From positions 1 to 64,000 of the forward strand of contig VXNP01000149.1 of NCBI GenBank assembly GCA_009840525.1: a stretch of DNA of 64,000 bases. Reading direction: 5' to 3'. Each line of letters starts with the position of its first letter. Position 1 is the stretch's first letter. Origin of the DNA: Gammaproteobacteria bacterium (GTDB taxonomy: Bacteria; Gemmatimonadota; Gemmatimonadetes; Longimicrobiales; Gaopeijiaceae). The notes under the pieces are model-generated. The model was not told the DNA's origin and made no database searches. It saw only the letters and a list, made by a program, of their open reading frames with translations. Below, piece by piece: positions 1 to 8,950 of this stretch. A program made the position numbers and the translations under genes.

Positions 1-447
1 CACCACCTCCCCCCCGGCGGTCGCGTCGAAGCATGCTCCCGCCCGCGGCGGTCCGGGCGCCACCCCCGCGGCCAACCGGGCGTCCGCCCCGAGGGCGCGC
101 AGTCCGGCGGCCAGTCCGGCGTGCACCACCGCGTAGGCCGCGCGCAACCGCCCCGCCGCGGCGATCGGGGCGACCACCGCGTAGGTCAGCTCGGCGTCGT
201 GGAGCACGCCTCGGCCGCCTGTGGGACGGCGCACCACGTCGACGCCCAGCCTCTCCGCGCGCGCGAAGTCATAGACGTCCGCGGCCGGTTCGTGGCGGCC
301 CAGCGAGAGGGTGGGTCGGACCCAGCGGTAGAGGCGCAGCCATCCCTCGTCCGGCTCGACCGTGTCGGCGAGGGCATGGTCCACCGCCATGTTCGCCGCG
401 CCGTCACGGGGCGGATCGAACACGACCGTCCACCGGAGGCGAGCCAT
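1..447 (-). CDS. Lipoate/octanoate-protein ligase family protein, 3' end cut by window edge
   Basis: The visible 149 residues are the N-terminal part of a BPL/LPL-fold ligase, which attaches a lipoyl or octanoyl group to carrier proteins such as GcvH. The N-terminus carries GAANMAVDHAL (about residues 16-26), and the lipoyl-binding signature RRPTGGRGVLHDAEL lies at about residues 73-87. The catalytic lysine would lie beyond the window. I chose the ATG at 447 because the family usually begins just before this N-terminal motif. An in-frame ATG at 525 would add 26 residues, and neither start has a clear ribosome site. It is the last visible gene of an operon that begins with gcvH, which fits a role in lipoylating GcvH. 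Whether it is LplA, LipB-like or LipM cannot be decided from this fragment. Confidence 0.85.
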   Translation of the reverse strand, partial: MARLRWTVVFDPPRDGAANMAVDHALADTVEPDEGWLRLYRWVRPTLSLGRHEPAADVYDFARAERLGVDVVRRPTGGRGVLHDAELTYAVVAPIAAAGRLRAAYAVVHAGLAAGLRALGADARLAAGVAPGPPRAGACFDATAGGEVV

Positions 448-584
448 GCGGCGGACCGTCTCGCGCCACCCCGCCGCGCCGGACAGCCGTCGAGCAGCGT
501 CCTGCCAATGCTCCCCGCCGGACATCCGCCGCCGCGTGCGCAGACCCGTCCCTTCAAGCGGGCCGAAGCGCGCCGCGACCTCCC

Positions 585-1280
585 TCAGCCCGCGCCGAGC
601 TCCAGCACGTCCCCACTCGCCATCACCTCGACCCGCGCGGCATCCCCCACCAGCGCCCGGAACGCCTCCGGGTCCTGCACGATGGGCGGGAAGGTGTTGT
701 AGTGGATCGGCACCACCACCGAAGGCTGGATGAAGTCGACCGCTATGGCCGCGTCCTCGGGGCCCATGGTGAAGTTGTCGCCGATAGGCAGCAGGGCCAC
801 GTCGACCTGGCCACGCAGCAGCTTCATGTCCGTCAGCAGCGCGGTGTCGCCCGCGTGGTAGACGCGGGTGCCGTCGGCATCGATGAGCAGCCCGCCCGGG
901 ACTGTCGTGTACGCCCCGGTGTTGTCTCCGTGCACCTGCCCGCCGTGCAGCGCCGGCGTCATCTTCACGTGCCCGAAGGGGAAGTTGTAGCCGCCGCCGA
1001 TGTGCATCGGATGCGCGTTCTCGACCCCCTGGGTCTGGGCGAAGGCCACGATCTCGAAGGTCGACACCAGCGTGGCCCCGGTTGCGTTCGCCAGAGGGAT
1101 GGCATCCGCGAAGTGATCGAAGTGCCCGTGGGAGCAGAGCACGTAGCCGACATCGCCCAGATCCGCGAGCGACAGGTCGTTGGCGGGGCTCTCCTCGTAC
1201 CAGGGGTCGATGGAGATGCGCGTGCCGTCGTCCAGCTCGAGCAGGAAGGTGGCGTGTCCGTGATACGTCAGGCTGGCCAT
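585..1280 (-). CDS. UPF0173-type metal-dependent hydrolase (metallo-beta-lactamase fold)
   Basis: A 231-residue cytoplasmic protein with the usual length and order of the UPF0173 family. It has an N-terminal YHGHATF, the metal-binding CSHGHFDH (about residues 52-59), YHAGDT near residue 147 and a late PIHYNTFP motif. The family belongs to the metallo-beta-lactamase superfamily and its physiological substrate is not established. The start ATG lies two bases after the gcvP stop, so it is almost certainly co-transcribed and translationally coupled with the glycine-cleavage genes. No signal peptide is visible. The family assignment is secure, the biochemical role is not. Confidence 0.9.
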   Translation of the reverse strand: MASLTYHGHATFLLELDDGTRISIDPWYEESPANDLSLADLGDVGYVLCSHGHFDHFADAIPLANATGATLVSTFEIVAFAQTQGVENAHPMHIGGGYNFPFGHVKMTPALHGGQVHGDNTGAYTTVPGGLLIDADGTRVYHAGDTALLTDMKLLRGQVDVALLPIGDNFTMGPEDAAIAVDFIQPSVVVPIHYNTFPPIVQDPEAFRALVGDAARVEVMASGDVLELGAG

Positions 1281-1282
1281 GG

Positions 1283-4156
1283 TCAAACCTCCGAGTAGCT
1301 CTCCACCGGGGGACAGACGCAAACCAGATTGCGGTCCCCGAATGCGTTGTTGACCCGGCCCACCGAGGGCCAGAATTTCGCCTCCCTCGTCCAGGGAGCC
1401 GGAAACGCGGCCTGCTCCCTGCTGTAGGCGTGATTCCAATCGCTGCTTACCACCACCGCCGCCGTGTGCGGGGCGTTCTTGAGCGCGTTGTCCTTGCGGT
1501 CGGCAAGCCCCAGCTCGATCTGCTGGATTTCCGCCCGGATCGACACCAGCGCGTCGCAGAAGCGGTCCAGCTCCTCCCGCGACTCGCTTTCGGTGGGCTC
1601 GACCATGATCGTGCCGAGCACCGGGAAGGACATGGTGGGCGCGTGGAAGCCGTAGTCCATGAGGCGCTTGGCCACGTCCTCGTCGGTGATCCCGGTCGCC
1701 CGCTTGAGCGGCCGCAGGTCGAGGATGAACTCGTGCGCAACCCGGCCGCGCGCGCCCTTGTAGAGCACCGGAAAGTGCTTCTCCAGCCGGTTCGCCATGT
1801 AGTTGGCGTTCAGGATGGCGACCTCCGTCGCCTTCCTCGTCCCTTCGCGGCCCAGCAGCGCGATGTAGGCCCAGGAGATGAGCAGGATGCTCGCGCTGCC
1901 CCACGGGGCCGCGGAGATGGAGCCGATCGCCTTCTCGCCCCCGGTCCCTACCAGCGGGTGGCCGGGGAGGAAGGGCGCCAGGTGTTCGGCCGCGCAGATG
2001 GGGCCCATTCCGGGCCCGCCTCCGCCGTGCGGGATGGCGAAGGTCTTGTGCAGGTTGATGTGGCACACGTCGGCGCCGTAGTCCCCGGGTCGCGCCAGCC
2101 CCACCTGGGCGTTCAGGTTGGCGCCGTCCAGGTAGACCTGTCCCCCGCGCTCGTGCACGATGTCGCAGGCTTCGCGGATGCGCTCCTCGAAGACCCCGTG
2201 GGTGGACGGATAGGTGACCATGAGCGCGCTCAACCGGTCGGCGTGCCGGTCGGCCTTGGCGCGCAGGTCATCCGTGTCGATGTTGCCGTCCGCGTCGCAC
2301 TTGACCACCACCACTTTCATGCCCGCCATGACGGCGCTGGCCGGGTTGGTGCCGTGCGCGGAGGAGGGGATGAGGCACACGTCGCGCCCGCTGTCGCCGC
2401 GGTCGTGGTGGTACGCGCGGATCACCAGCAGGCCGGCGTACTCGCCCTGGGCTCCCGAGTTGGGCTGCAGGGAGGTGGCGGCGAATCCCGTGATCTCGGC
2501 CAGCCACCGCTCCATGTCCGTGATGATGTGCCGGTACCCCTCAGCCTGCTCCGGCGGCGCGAAGGGATGTATGGCGCCGAACTCCGGCCAGGACACCGCC
2601 GTCATCTGCGCGGTGGCGTTCAGCTTCATGGTGCACGAGCCGAGCGGGATCATGCTCGTGGTCAGTGACAGGTCGCGGCTCTCCAGACGGCGGATGTAGC
2701 GCAGCATCTCCGTCTCGGAGTGATAGCTGTTGAAGACCGGGTGATCGAGGAGCACGGTCTGCCTCGCGAGCTTCGGAGGCAGGGGCGGCACCTCCGTCTC
2801 CCGGGCGAGAGCGGCGGCGTCGAATCCGGGCCCGTCCTCTCCCGCGAAGGCCCCGAAGAGATCGTCCAGATCCTGCGGCCCCACGGTTTCGTCCAGCGCC
2901 ACGCCCACGTGCCCGGCGCTCTCGCGCAGGTTGATCCCGCGGTGCCGCGCCCGCTCCACGATCCGGCGCGCGCTCACGCCCGCGGGTGCGATGGTCAGCG
3001 TGTCGAAGAAGACCTCGTTGACCACCCGATGGCCCAGCCTGCGCACGCCCTCGGCCAGCACGCCGGTCAGGTTGCGCACCCGGGTGGCGATGCGCCGCAG
3101 TCCCTCCGGCCCGTGGTAGACGGCGTACATTCCCGCCATGACGGCCAGCAGCACCTGGGCGGTGCAGATGTTGGAGGTGGCGCGCTCGCGGCGGATGTGC
3201 TGCTCCCGTGTCTGCAGCGCCATGCGCAGCGCGGGGTTGCCGTGGGCGTCGATGGAGACGCCGATGATCCGGCCCGGCATCTGGCGGCGCATGTTGTCGC
3301 GCGCGGCGATGAAGGCGGCGTGCGGTCCGCCGTAGCCGAGCGGGACGCCGAAGCGCTGGCTGTTGCCCACCGCGATGTCGGCGCCCATCTCCCAGGGGGA
3401 GGTGAGCAGGGTGAGCGCGAGCAGGTCGGTGGCCATGACCACCAGTCCCCCGGCCGCGTGTACGGCGTCCGAGAGCGCCCGGTAGTTGCGCACGCTGCCG
3501 TCGGTGCCCGGGTACTGGACCAGCGTGCCGAACACATCGTCGCCGAGTGCCCAGTCGCGCGGGTGCTCGACCACCACCTCGATGCCGAGCGGCTCTGCCC
3601 GGGCGCGCACCACCTCGATGGTCTGCGGGTGGCAGTCGGAGGCGACCAGAAAGCGGTTGCGGCCACGGTCGCGCGTCGACGCCAGGCAGAGCGTCATGGC
3701 CTCGGCGGCTGCGGTGGCCTCGTCCAGCAGCGACGCGTTGGCGACTGCGCAGCCCGTGAGATCCCCTACCATGGTCTGGAAATTCAGCAGTGCCTGCAGC
3801 CGGCCCTGCGCGATTTCCGCCTGATATGGGGTGTACTGCGTATACCAGCCGGGGTTCTCCAGGATGTTGCGGAGAATCACGGGCGGGGTGATGGTGCCCG
3901 CGTAGCCCATCCCCAGGTAGGAGCGGAAGACCTGGTTGCGCGAGGCGATCTCCCGCAGCCGTCCCATCAGTTCGTATTCGGAGATCCCCTCGGGAAGATC
4001 CAGTTCGCACCCCAGGCGAATCGATTCGGGCACGGTGTCCGCGACCAGCCCGTCGAGGGAATCGTAGCCCAGCTCCTCCAGCATCGCGCGCACATCCCGG
4101 GGCCCGGGACCGAGATGTCGTCGGGGGAATCGGTTCTCGTGCGCGATATCGGGCAT
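1283..4156 (-). CDS. gcvP: Glycine dehydrogenase (decarboxylating), P protein of the glycine cleavage system
   Basis: This PLP enzyme decarboxylates glycine and passes the aminomethyl group to lipoyl-GcvH. It is a single-chain form of 957 residues, the typical length when the two halves are fused (no gcvPA/gcvPB split). The PLP lysine is in [20 protein letters not shown] at about residue 704. The N-terminal half starts with FPRRHLGP and contains [20 protein letters not shown], both family signatures. It lies 37 bp downstream of gcvH and directly upstream of the UPF0173 gene on the same strand. No gcvT is seen in this operon. The GcvT-fold protein at 25243-26340 carries a YgfZ signature instead, so the T protein must be elsewhere. 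Confidence 0.98.
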   Translation of the reverse strand: MPDIAHENRFPRRHLGPGPRDVRAMLEELGYDSLDGLVADTVPESIRLGCELDLPEGISEYELMGRLREIASRNQVFRSYLGMGYAGTITPPVILRNILENPGWYTQYTPYQAEIAQGRLQALLNFQTMVGDLTGCAVANASLLDEATAAAEAMTLCLASTRDRGRNRFLVASDCHPQTIEVVRARAEPLGIEVVVEHPRDWALGDDVFGTLVQYPGTDGSVRNYRALSDAVHAAGGLVVMATDLLALTLLTSPWEMGADIAVGNSQRFGVPLGYGGPHAAFIAARDNMRRQMPGRIIGVSIDAHGNPALRMALQTREQHIRRERATSNICTAQVLLAVMAGMYAVYHGPEGLRRIATRVRNLTGVLAEGVRRLGHRVVNEVFFDTLTIAPAGVSARRIVERARHRGINLRESAGHVGVALDETVGPQDLDDLFGAFAGEDGPGFDAAALARETEVPPLPPKLARQTVLLDHPVFNSYHSETEMLRYIRRLESRDLSLTTSMIPLGSCTMKLNATAQMTAVSWPEFGAIHPFAPPEQAEGYRHIITDMERWLAEITGFAATSLQPNSGAQGEYAGLLVIRAYHHDRGDSGRDVCLIPSSAHGTNPASAVMAGMKVVVVKCDADGNIDTDDLRAKADRHADRLSALMVTYPSTHGVFEERIREACDIVHERGGQVYLDGANLNAQVGLARPGDYGADVCHINLHKTFAIPHGGGGPGMGPICAAEHLAPFLPGHPLVGTGGEKAIGSISAAPWGSASILLISWAYIALLGREGTRKATEVAILNANYMANRLEKHFPVLYKGARGRVAHEFILDLRPLKRATGITDEDVAKRLMDYGFHAPTMSFPVLGTIMVEPTESESREELDRFCDALVSIRAEIQQIELGLADRKDNALKNAPHTAAVVVSSDWNHAYSREQAAFPAPWTREAKFWPSVGRVNNAFGDRNLVCVCPPVESYSEV

Positions 4157-4193
4157 TACTCGGGAAATCCGCGAAGCGCGGATGCGGTGGTCC

Positions 4194-4583
4194 TCACCCG
4201 TCGATGTGGGACTCGTAGTCCTCGGGGCTCATCAGGCCCTCGAGCGCGTCGTCGTCCTCCGCGCGCAGCTTGATCATCCAGCCGTCCCCGTAGGGGTCGC
4301 CGTTGACCAGGGCCGGATCGAGGTCGATTGCCTCGTTGATTTCAACGACCTCGCCCGCGATCGGGCAGTAGAGGTCACTGACCGCCTTTACCGCCTCGAT
4401 GACGCCGAACACCTCCATCCGGTCGAAGTGCGTGCCGACCCTGGGCAGTTCCACGTACACGATGTCGCCCAGTTCCCCCTGCGCGTAGTCGGTGATGCCG
4501 ACGACGTAGACGCTCTCCTCGTCGGTCTCCCCCACATACTCGTGCTCCTCGGTGTAGTAGAGATGCTCGGGGATGTCGGACAT
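4194..4583 (-). CDS. gcvH: Glycine cleavage system H protein (lipoyl carrier)
   Basis: A 129-residue lipoyl-domain protein that shuttles the aminomethyl intermediate between P, T and L proteins. The lipoylated lysine is in [15 protein letters not shown], about residue 66. The N-terminus YYTEEHEYV and the C-terminal GDGWMIKL are family hallmarks. I chose the ATG at 4583 because GGAG sits five bases upstream. A GTG five codons earlier (4598) overlaps that ribosome site and is less likely. It is the first gene of the operon, 47 bp downstream of the proposed -10 element, so the leader is short. An adjacent lipoate ligase gene at the other end of the operon would serve it. Confidence 0.97.
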   Translation of the reverse strand: MSDIPEHLYYTEEHEYVGETDEESVYVVGITDYAQGELGDIVYVELPRVGTHFDRMEVFGVIEAVKAVSDLYCPIAGEVVEINEAIDLDPALVNGDPYGDGWMIKLRAEDDDALEGLMSPEDYESHIDG

Positions 4584-4629
4584 GGCTGCTCCGGGCACAG
4601 GCGGGATCGAGGGTGGATTTCGGTTCGGG

Positions 4630-4659
4630 ACTATAGAAAGCGCGTTCCTTCCGAGTCAA
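4630..4659 (-). promoter_or_regulatory. Sigma70-type promoter of the gcvH-gcvP operon
   Basis: On the minus strand TTGACT (4659-4654) is followed after 18 bp by TATAGT (4635-4630), each differing from the E. coli consensus at one position. The expected start of transcription is near 4623, about 40 bp before the gcvH ATG. No glycine-riboswitch-like structure was recognised, and the leader is too short to hold one. Confidence 0.75.
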
Positions 4660-4853
4660 CCCCGATACCCGCGCCCCGGCGAAGAAGCCGGATCGGGCCT
4701 CGGGCTCCGGGCTCCGCGCGGGAACGCCGGACGGCCCCGGGGGGTTGTACGGCGCGCCGCGCGCGCGATGTTCGCGCCGCCACCCGGGGATCGGGAACGC
4801 GGTCCATGGGTCGGTCCATTCTTCGCTTTCCAGCGCAGGAGACGCTCTCTCTC

Positions 4854-6035
4854 ATGCAGGCAGGCTTCCCGGACGGAATGCGCAGCCCGCTGACATCCCT
4901 TGGCGAGGAGGAACGTTTCTTTCAGCAGGCGGTGCGGGACTTCGCGCGGAGCGAGATCGCACCCAGGGTAGCCGCCATGGATGCGAAGGAGGCCATGGAT
5001 CCGGCGCTGATCCGCAAGCTGTTCGAGCTCGGCCTCATGGGCGTGGAGATTCCCGAACGCTTCGGGGGAGCGGGCAGCTCGTTCTTCGCGGCAGTGCTCG
5101 TCGTGGAGGAGCTCTCCGCCGTGGACCCTGCCGTGGCCGTGCTGGTGGACGTGCAGAACACCCTCGTCATCAACGCGCTCCTCCGCTACGGAACCGTGGA
5201 GCAGCAGGCCCGCCACCTGCCGCGCCTGGCCTCCGACACGGTCGGCGCCTACGCGCTCTCGGAGGCGGGGAGCGGATCCGACGCGTTCGCCCTTCGATGC
5301 ACCGCCGTGCGGGCGGGTGACGACTGGATTCTGAACGGCCAGAAGCTCTGGATCACCAACGGAGCCGAAGCCGGGCTCTATATCGTCTTCGCCAACGTCG
5401 ATCCGGATTCGGGCTACCGCGGCATCACCGCCTTTCTTGTGGACAGAAACACCCCGGGTCTCTCCGTTGGCAGGAGGGAGCAGAAGCTGGGGATTCGGGC
5501 GTCGTCGACGACCGAGGTGGTGCTGGACGGTTGCCGGGTTCCCGGCGCGAATCTGCTGGGCGAGGTCGGTCTCGGGTACAGAATCGCGATCGCCACCCTC
5601 AACGAGGGGCGCATCGGCATCGGAGCCCAGATGGTGGGGCTGGCGCAGGGCGCCCTCGACCACACGCTCCGCTACACCCGGCAGCGGGAGCAGTTCGGCC
5701 GCTCCGTCTCCGAGTTTCAGGGGGTTCAGTTTCAGCTCGCGCAGATGGCCACCGACGTGGAAGCGGCGCGCCTGCTGGTGTACAACGCGGCCCGCCTGCG
5801 CGACGGCGGCTTCCCCTACATCCGCCAGGCGGCGATGGCCAAGCTCTTCGCATCGCAGGCGGCCCAGCGGGTGGCGTCGGAGTGCGTGGATCTGCACGGT
5901 GGATACGGCTTCACCAGCGACTACCCGGTCGCGAAGTTCTATCGCGACGCCAAGATCGGAACCATTTACGAAGGGACGACCAACATGCAGCTTCAGACCA
6001 TCGCGAAGCTGCTGCTGCGAGAGGCGGGGGCGTAG
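4854..6035 (+). CDS. Acyl-CoA dehydrogenase (short/branched-chain type)
   Basis: A FAD enzyme that introduces the alpha-beta double bond in acyl-CoA and passes electrons to ETF. The 393 residues show the full three-part fold: an N-terminal helical domain, the middle-domain motif YALSEAGSGSDA (about residues 125-136), WITNGAEAG, and the C-terminal RYTRQREQFGR and DLHGGYGF. The catalytic glutamate is the E of IYEGTTNMQLQ near residue 373, the position used by short-, medium- and branched-chain enzymes. An AGGAGA about 10 bases upstream supports the ATG at 4854. An ATG at 4878 is an alternative. The gene diverges from the gcv operon. Electrons probably reach quinone through the ETF-QO at 33003-34664. 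Confidence 0.95.
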   Translation: MQAGFPDGMRSPLTSLGEEERFFQQAVRDFARSEIAPRVAAMDAKEAMDPALIRKLFELGLMGVEIPERFGGAGSSFFAAVLVVEELSAVDPAVAVLVDVQNTLVINALLRYGTVEQQARHLPRLASDTVGAYALSEAGSGSDAFALRCTAVRAGDDWILNGQKLWITNGAEAGLYIVFANVDPDSGYRGITAFLVDRNTPGLSVGRREQKLGIRASSTTEVVLDGCRVPGANLLGEVGLGYRIAIATLNEGRIGIGAQMVGLAQGALDHTLRYTRQREQFGRSVSEFQGVQFQLAQMATDVEAARLLVYNAARLRDGGFPYIRQAAMAKLFASQAAQRVASECVDLHGGYGFTSDYPVAKFYRDAKIGTIYEGTTNMQLQTIAKLLLREAGA

Positions 6036-6039
6036 CAGT

Positions 6040-6068
6040 GGGCGGATTCGTCCACGGGCTGCTACCTT
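6040..6068 (+). repeat. 29-bp element also found upstream of the gamma-glutamyltransferase-like gene (copy A)
   Basis: Of 29 positions, 26 match the segment at 29195-29223. The core GGGCGGATTC, TCCACGG and CTGCTA is shared. It sits in the gap between the acyl-CoA dehydrogenase gene and tatA, 34 bp before the tatA ATG, and ends in TACCTT, which could serve as a -10 hexamer. No -35 consensus lies at the usual distance. It is probably a promoter or operator element. Confidence 0.5.
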
Positions 6069-6101
6069 CCAGAGGTCGACCCACGACATCGAGGCGAGAA
6101 C

Positions 6102-6335
6102 ATGTTCGGTCCAGACCTGGTCTTTGTGGCGCTGCCCCTGCTGCTGGGATTCAACGAGATCCTTCTGGCGCTGGGCCTCCTGGTCCTCTTCTTCGGCGGC
6201 CGCAAGATTCCCGAGTTCGCCCGCGGAGTGGGCACGGGCATCAAGAACTTCAAGCGCGGTCTGAAGGAGGGCCAGGCGGATGAGCTGCCCCAGCTTCCCG
6301 AGGCGCCCGAGGAAGAGGTAGCTCCCGAGTCCTGA
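6102..6335 (+). CDS. tatA: Twin-arginine translocase subunit TatA/TatE family
   Basis: A 77-residue TatA-type pore component of the Sec-independent export system, which exports folded, often cofactor-bearing, proteins with RR signal peptides. It has one N-terminal membrane helix (about residues 6-30), the conserved FFGGRKIPEFARG hinge and amphipathic helix, then an acidic tail rich in Glu and Pro. Length and layout are normal. No tatC is nearby. A likely client in this window is ActB, which begins with an RRDFLRV motif. It is followed 46 bp downstream by the methyltransferase gene. Confidence 0.93.
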   Translation: MFGPDLVFVALPLLLGFNEILLALGLLVLFFGGRKIPEFARGVGTGIKNFKRGLKEGQADELPQLPEAPEEEVAPES

Positions 6336-6381
6336 CGCCCGCGGATTCTCGCGGATTCCTCCGCGAACGCTGACCCGCCCC

Positions 6382-7221
6382 GTGCAGGGAGATGTGCCCG
6401 CGGAGGCTTCTCCGCTCTCCAACGTGGTGGTCGTGCTGCACGAGCCGCAGAACCTGGTCAACATCGCGGGCACGGTGCGGGCGATGATGAACATGGGGCT
6501 CGACCGGCTGCGCCTGGTTCGTCCCGCGGAGTTCGATGCCTGGCGGATCACCGGGATCGCCCACCGCAGCGACCACCTGGTCGAGCGCGCCGAGATCCAC
6601 GACACCCTGGCCGATGCCCTGGCCGACACCACCTTCGTGCTCGGCACCACGGCGCGCGCCCGCACCGCCCACCGCAACTACGGGCGGCCGCGCGACCTGG
6701 CGGCCCAGGTGGTCGAGCGCGCGTCACGGGGCACCGTGGCGGCGCTCTTCGGGCGCGAGGACCGGGGGCTCTCCAACCAGGCGCTCGACCTGTGCAACCG
6801 GGTGGCCATCGTGCCCACCCTCCCCGAGTACAAGAGCCTCAACCTGGCGCAGGCGGTGCTGATCCTGGCCTACGAGATCTTCCTGGCGGCGCACGACGCG
6901 GCGGAGCTGCCCCGGGGGCGGCGCGCGACCGAACCCGCCACCAGCGCCGAACTGGAAGAGACCTACGCGGTCCTCGAGCGCGGCCTCGACCGCATCGACT
7001 TCTTCACCCGCCGCGCGCCCGAAGGTGTGATGCGCACGCTGCGCACGATCATCGCGCGGGCCGAGCCGGACACCCAGGAAGCGGGAATCCTGCGGGCCGT
7101 CGGGTACGAGATCAGGCGCTACGCCGAGCGCGCGGAAGGGTTGGCGGCCGGGCACGACGGGGCCGAATCCGCCGGCGAAGTAGAGGCGTCCACCGCGGAA
7201 CCGTCGGAGCAGACCGGCTGA
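6382..7221 (+). CDS. TrmH/SpoU-superfamily RNA 2'-O-methyltransferase (TrmJ-like)
   Basis: A SAM-dependent knotted (SPOUT) methyltransferase of 279 residues. Motif 1 is the N-terminal EPQNLVNIAGTVRAMMNMG (about residues 21-39), motif 2 is VAALFGREDRGLSNQ, and motif 3 is PTLPEYKSLNLAQAVLIL. This layout matches TrmJ, which methylates position 32 of tRNAs, but an rRNA substrate cannot be excluded. The C-terminal extension (residues 180-279) is rich in Ala and Glu. The start is a GTG, with no ATG upstream in frame near motif 1. Confidence 0.88.
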   Translation: MQGDVPAEASPLSNVVVVLHEPQNLVNIAGTVRAMMNMGLDRLRLVRPAEFDAWRITGIAHRSDHLVERAEIHDTLADALADTTFVLGTTARARTAHRNYGRPRDLAAQVVERASRGTVAALFGREDRGLSNQALDLCNRVAIVPTLPEYKSLNLAQAVLILAYEIFLAAHDAAELPRGRRATEPATSAELEETYAVLERGLDRIDFFTRRAPEGVMRTLRTIIARAEPDTQEAGILRAVGYEIRRYAERAEGLAAGHDGAESAGEVEASTAEPSEQTG

Positions 7222-7433
7222 CGCGCTTCTCCCGCGAGCCGGGACCGCATCGGTCCCGATCTTCCATTCCTGCCCGGGAGGTGCGGCGCTAGCCTCACTG
7301 GGTCGCCCGTCCGCCCACACCCGGTGCGGGATCACGCCCCCGGGACATCGCCCGGAGTCCGACGCATGAAGACGGACGCTTGACGAAGAGGCCAGCCCGG
7401 GTTCGCCGCCAGCCCCGGGGAACGAGCGGTGGC

Positions 7434-8123
7434 ATGCGCTGCCTTCTCGACGCACGCTACGTACGCGAGTTGGAGTTGAAGTTGCGCCGGATCCAACGGA
7501 GTGCAGCCGCGAATCGACGTCTGGCTCTAACCGACCGGCTGACCGGGCTTCCCAATCGCCGCCATCTGGAACACCATCTGGATCGCGTCCTGGTCCCCGG
7601 TGCCCTGCGTCCCCTCTCGCTGGTTCTCTTCGACGTGGACGACTTCAAGCGCTTCAACGACCGGCATGGCTACCTGGAGGGCGACCGGGTGCTCACCGCG
7701 GTGGCCACCGTGTTTGGGAGGGCCGTGGCGAACGGCTCGAGGCGATCGGGCCGTGCGGGTTCCGCATGTGATTCGCCATTTGCGGCGCGGCTGGGCGGCG
7801 ACGAGTTCGTCGTCATCTTCGCGCATATGAACGCGGGCCGGGTTCGCTCGGCCGCTGACCGCCTGGCCCGGGCGGTCGCGCGGCATCCGTTGCTCTCGCC
7901 GCACGGCGTCACGGTCAGCTTCGGTCTCGCCGCACTGTATCGCTGGCAGGACGCCCTGGCGGCAGCGGACCGGGATCTCCGCCGCCGTCGCGCGGCCGCC
8001 CGACCGCTCCCGGCGGACCTGGGGTTTCGGTACCTTTGGGCGCAAGTGCTCGGCGCGCACGGGTTTCCCCGCCCGCCGCGGAGCACCGACTCCCCGCAGC
8101 GCCCCGTCCGCTCTCCGCCATGA
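7434..8123 (+). CDS. GGDEF-domain protein, probable diguanylate cyclase
   Basis: A short cytoplasmic protein consisting almost only of a GGDEF domain. It has the entry motif LTDRLTGLPNRRHLEHHL, the metal-binding LVLFDVDDFKRFND, and an intact catalytic RLGGDEF, so synthesis of cyclic-di-GMP from GTP is plausible. The position of the inhibitory RxxD site reads CDSP, so product inhibition at that site is probably lost, and about 15 residues are inserted just before it. There is a weak coiled segment but no membrane helix or recognisable sensor domain. I used the ATG at 7434. A TTG at 7380 would add 18 residues. The stop codon overlaps the ATG of the next gene (ATGA). Confidence 0.8.
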   Translation: MRCLLDARYVRELELKLRRIQRSAAANRRLALTDRLTGLPNRRHLEHHLDRVLVPGALRPLSLVLFDVDDFKRFNDRHGYLEGDRVLTAVATVFGRAVANGSRRSGRAGSACDSPFAARLGGDEFVVIFAHMNAGRVRSAADRLARAVARHPLLSPHGVTVSFGLAALYRWQDALAAADRDLRRRRAAARPLPADLGFRYLWAQVLGAHGFPRPPRSTDSPQRPVRSPP

Positions 8124-8914
8124 ACGCAACCCGCCCGACCCCCATCGACCTCGCTGACCTGGCGCGCACGGCCGAAGAGCTTGCGCGGGCCGCCGGACAG
8201 GTCGCCTTGGGGTATTTCGGCGCCCGGATCGAGGTCGAAACCAAGGCCGACGACACTCCCGTCACTATCGCGGACCGGGAAGCCGAGAGTCTCCTGCGCG
8301 CGGAGATCCGGCGGCGCTACCCGGACCACGGCATCGTCGGCGAGGAGCACGGCGAAGTGCTTCCCGGAGCTTCCGTGCGCTGGATTCTCGATCCGATCGA
8401 CGGGACGAAGTCGTTCGTTCACGGGGTGCCGCTATGGGGCGTCCTGGTCGGCATCGAGGTGGAGGATGAGCCCGTCGTGGGGGTTGTCCACCTCCCGGCG
8501 CTCGGGGAGACGGTCACGGCGGCCAAGAGCCTTGGGTGCCGCTGGAACGGCGAGCCATGCTCGGTCTCGGCGGAGAATCGGCTGGACCGGAGCCTGGTGC
8601 TCACCACGGACGAGAGCGTCTTTCACGGCCATGCCGGCGAGGCCGGCTGGAGGGCCCTGACCGCCGCCGCCCGCATCACGCGAAGCTGGGGCGACTGCTA
8701 CGGCCACGTCCTGGTGGCCACCGGCCGCGCTCAGGTCATGGTCGATCCTGTGCTCGCCTCCTGGGACGCCGCGCCCCTGCTGACCATCCTCACCGAGGCG
8801 GGCGGGTGCTTCACGGACGTTTCGGGCGAGCCCACCATCCACGGTGGCTCGGGGGTTTCCAGCAATCCCGCACTCCACCCTCAGGTGCTGAAGTTGCTGG
8901 CCGGGGACCTGTAG
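8120..8914 (+). CDS. Inositol-monophosphatase-family phosphatase, HisN-like histidinol phosphatase candidate
   Basis: A 264-residue Mg-dependent phosphatase. The metal sites are visible: GEEHGE (about residues 74-79), DPIDGTKSFVHGVPLWG (about residues 94-110) and WDAAPLLTILTEAGG (about residues 215-229). The run after DPIDGTKSF resembles HisN-type histidinol-phosphate phosphatases more than classical inositol monophosphatases, because Phe-Val-x-Gly-Val-Pro-x-Trp follows. This distinction is inference, and substrates can overlap in the family. It overlaps the upstream GGDEF gene by 4 bp. The next gene converges from the other strand 36 bp away. Confidence 0.85.
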   Translation: MNATRPTPIDLADLARTAEELARAAGQVALGYFGARIEVETKADDTPVTIADREAESLLRAEIRRRYPDHGIVGEEHGEVLPGASVRWILDPIDGTKSFVHGVPLWGVLVGIEVEDEPVVGVVHLPALGETVTAAKSLGCRWNGEPCSVSAENRLDRSLVLTTDESVFHGHAGEAGWRALTAAARITRSWGDCYGHVLVATGRAQVMVDPVLASWDAAPLLTILTEAGGCFTDVSGEPTIHGGSGVSSNPALHPQVLKLLAGDL

Positions 8915-8950
8915 CCACGGACGGCGGGCCGACTGCCGCTACAAAGTCCT

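Noticed and set aside
33-1298. Long plus-strand open frame opposite the lipoate ligase and UPF0173 genes
   Set aside because: Arg/Pro-rich and low-complexity translation. The opposite strand has clear family motifs.
4656-6677. 673-codon minus-strand frame across acyl-CoA dehydrogenase and tatA
   Set aside because: Antisense shadow of GC-rich coding sequence. No family motifs, and the plus strand is clearly coding.
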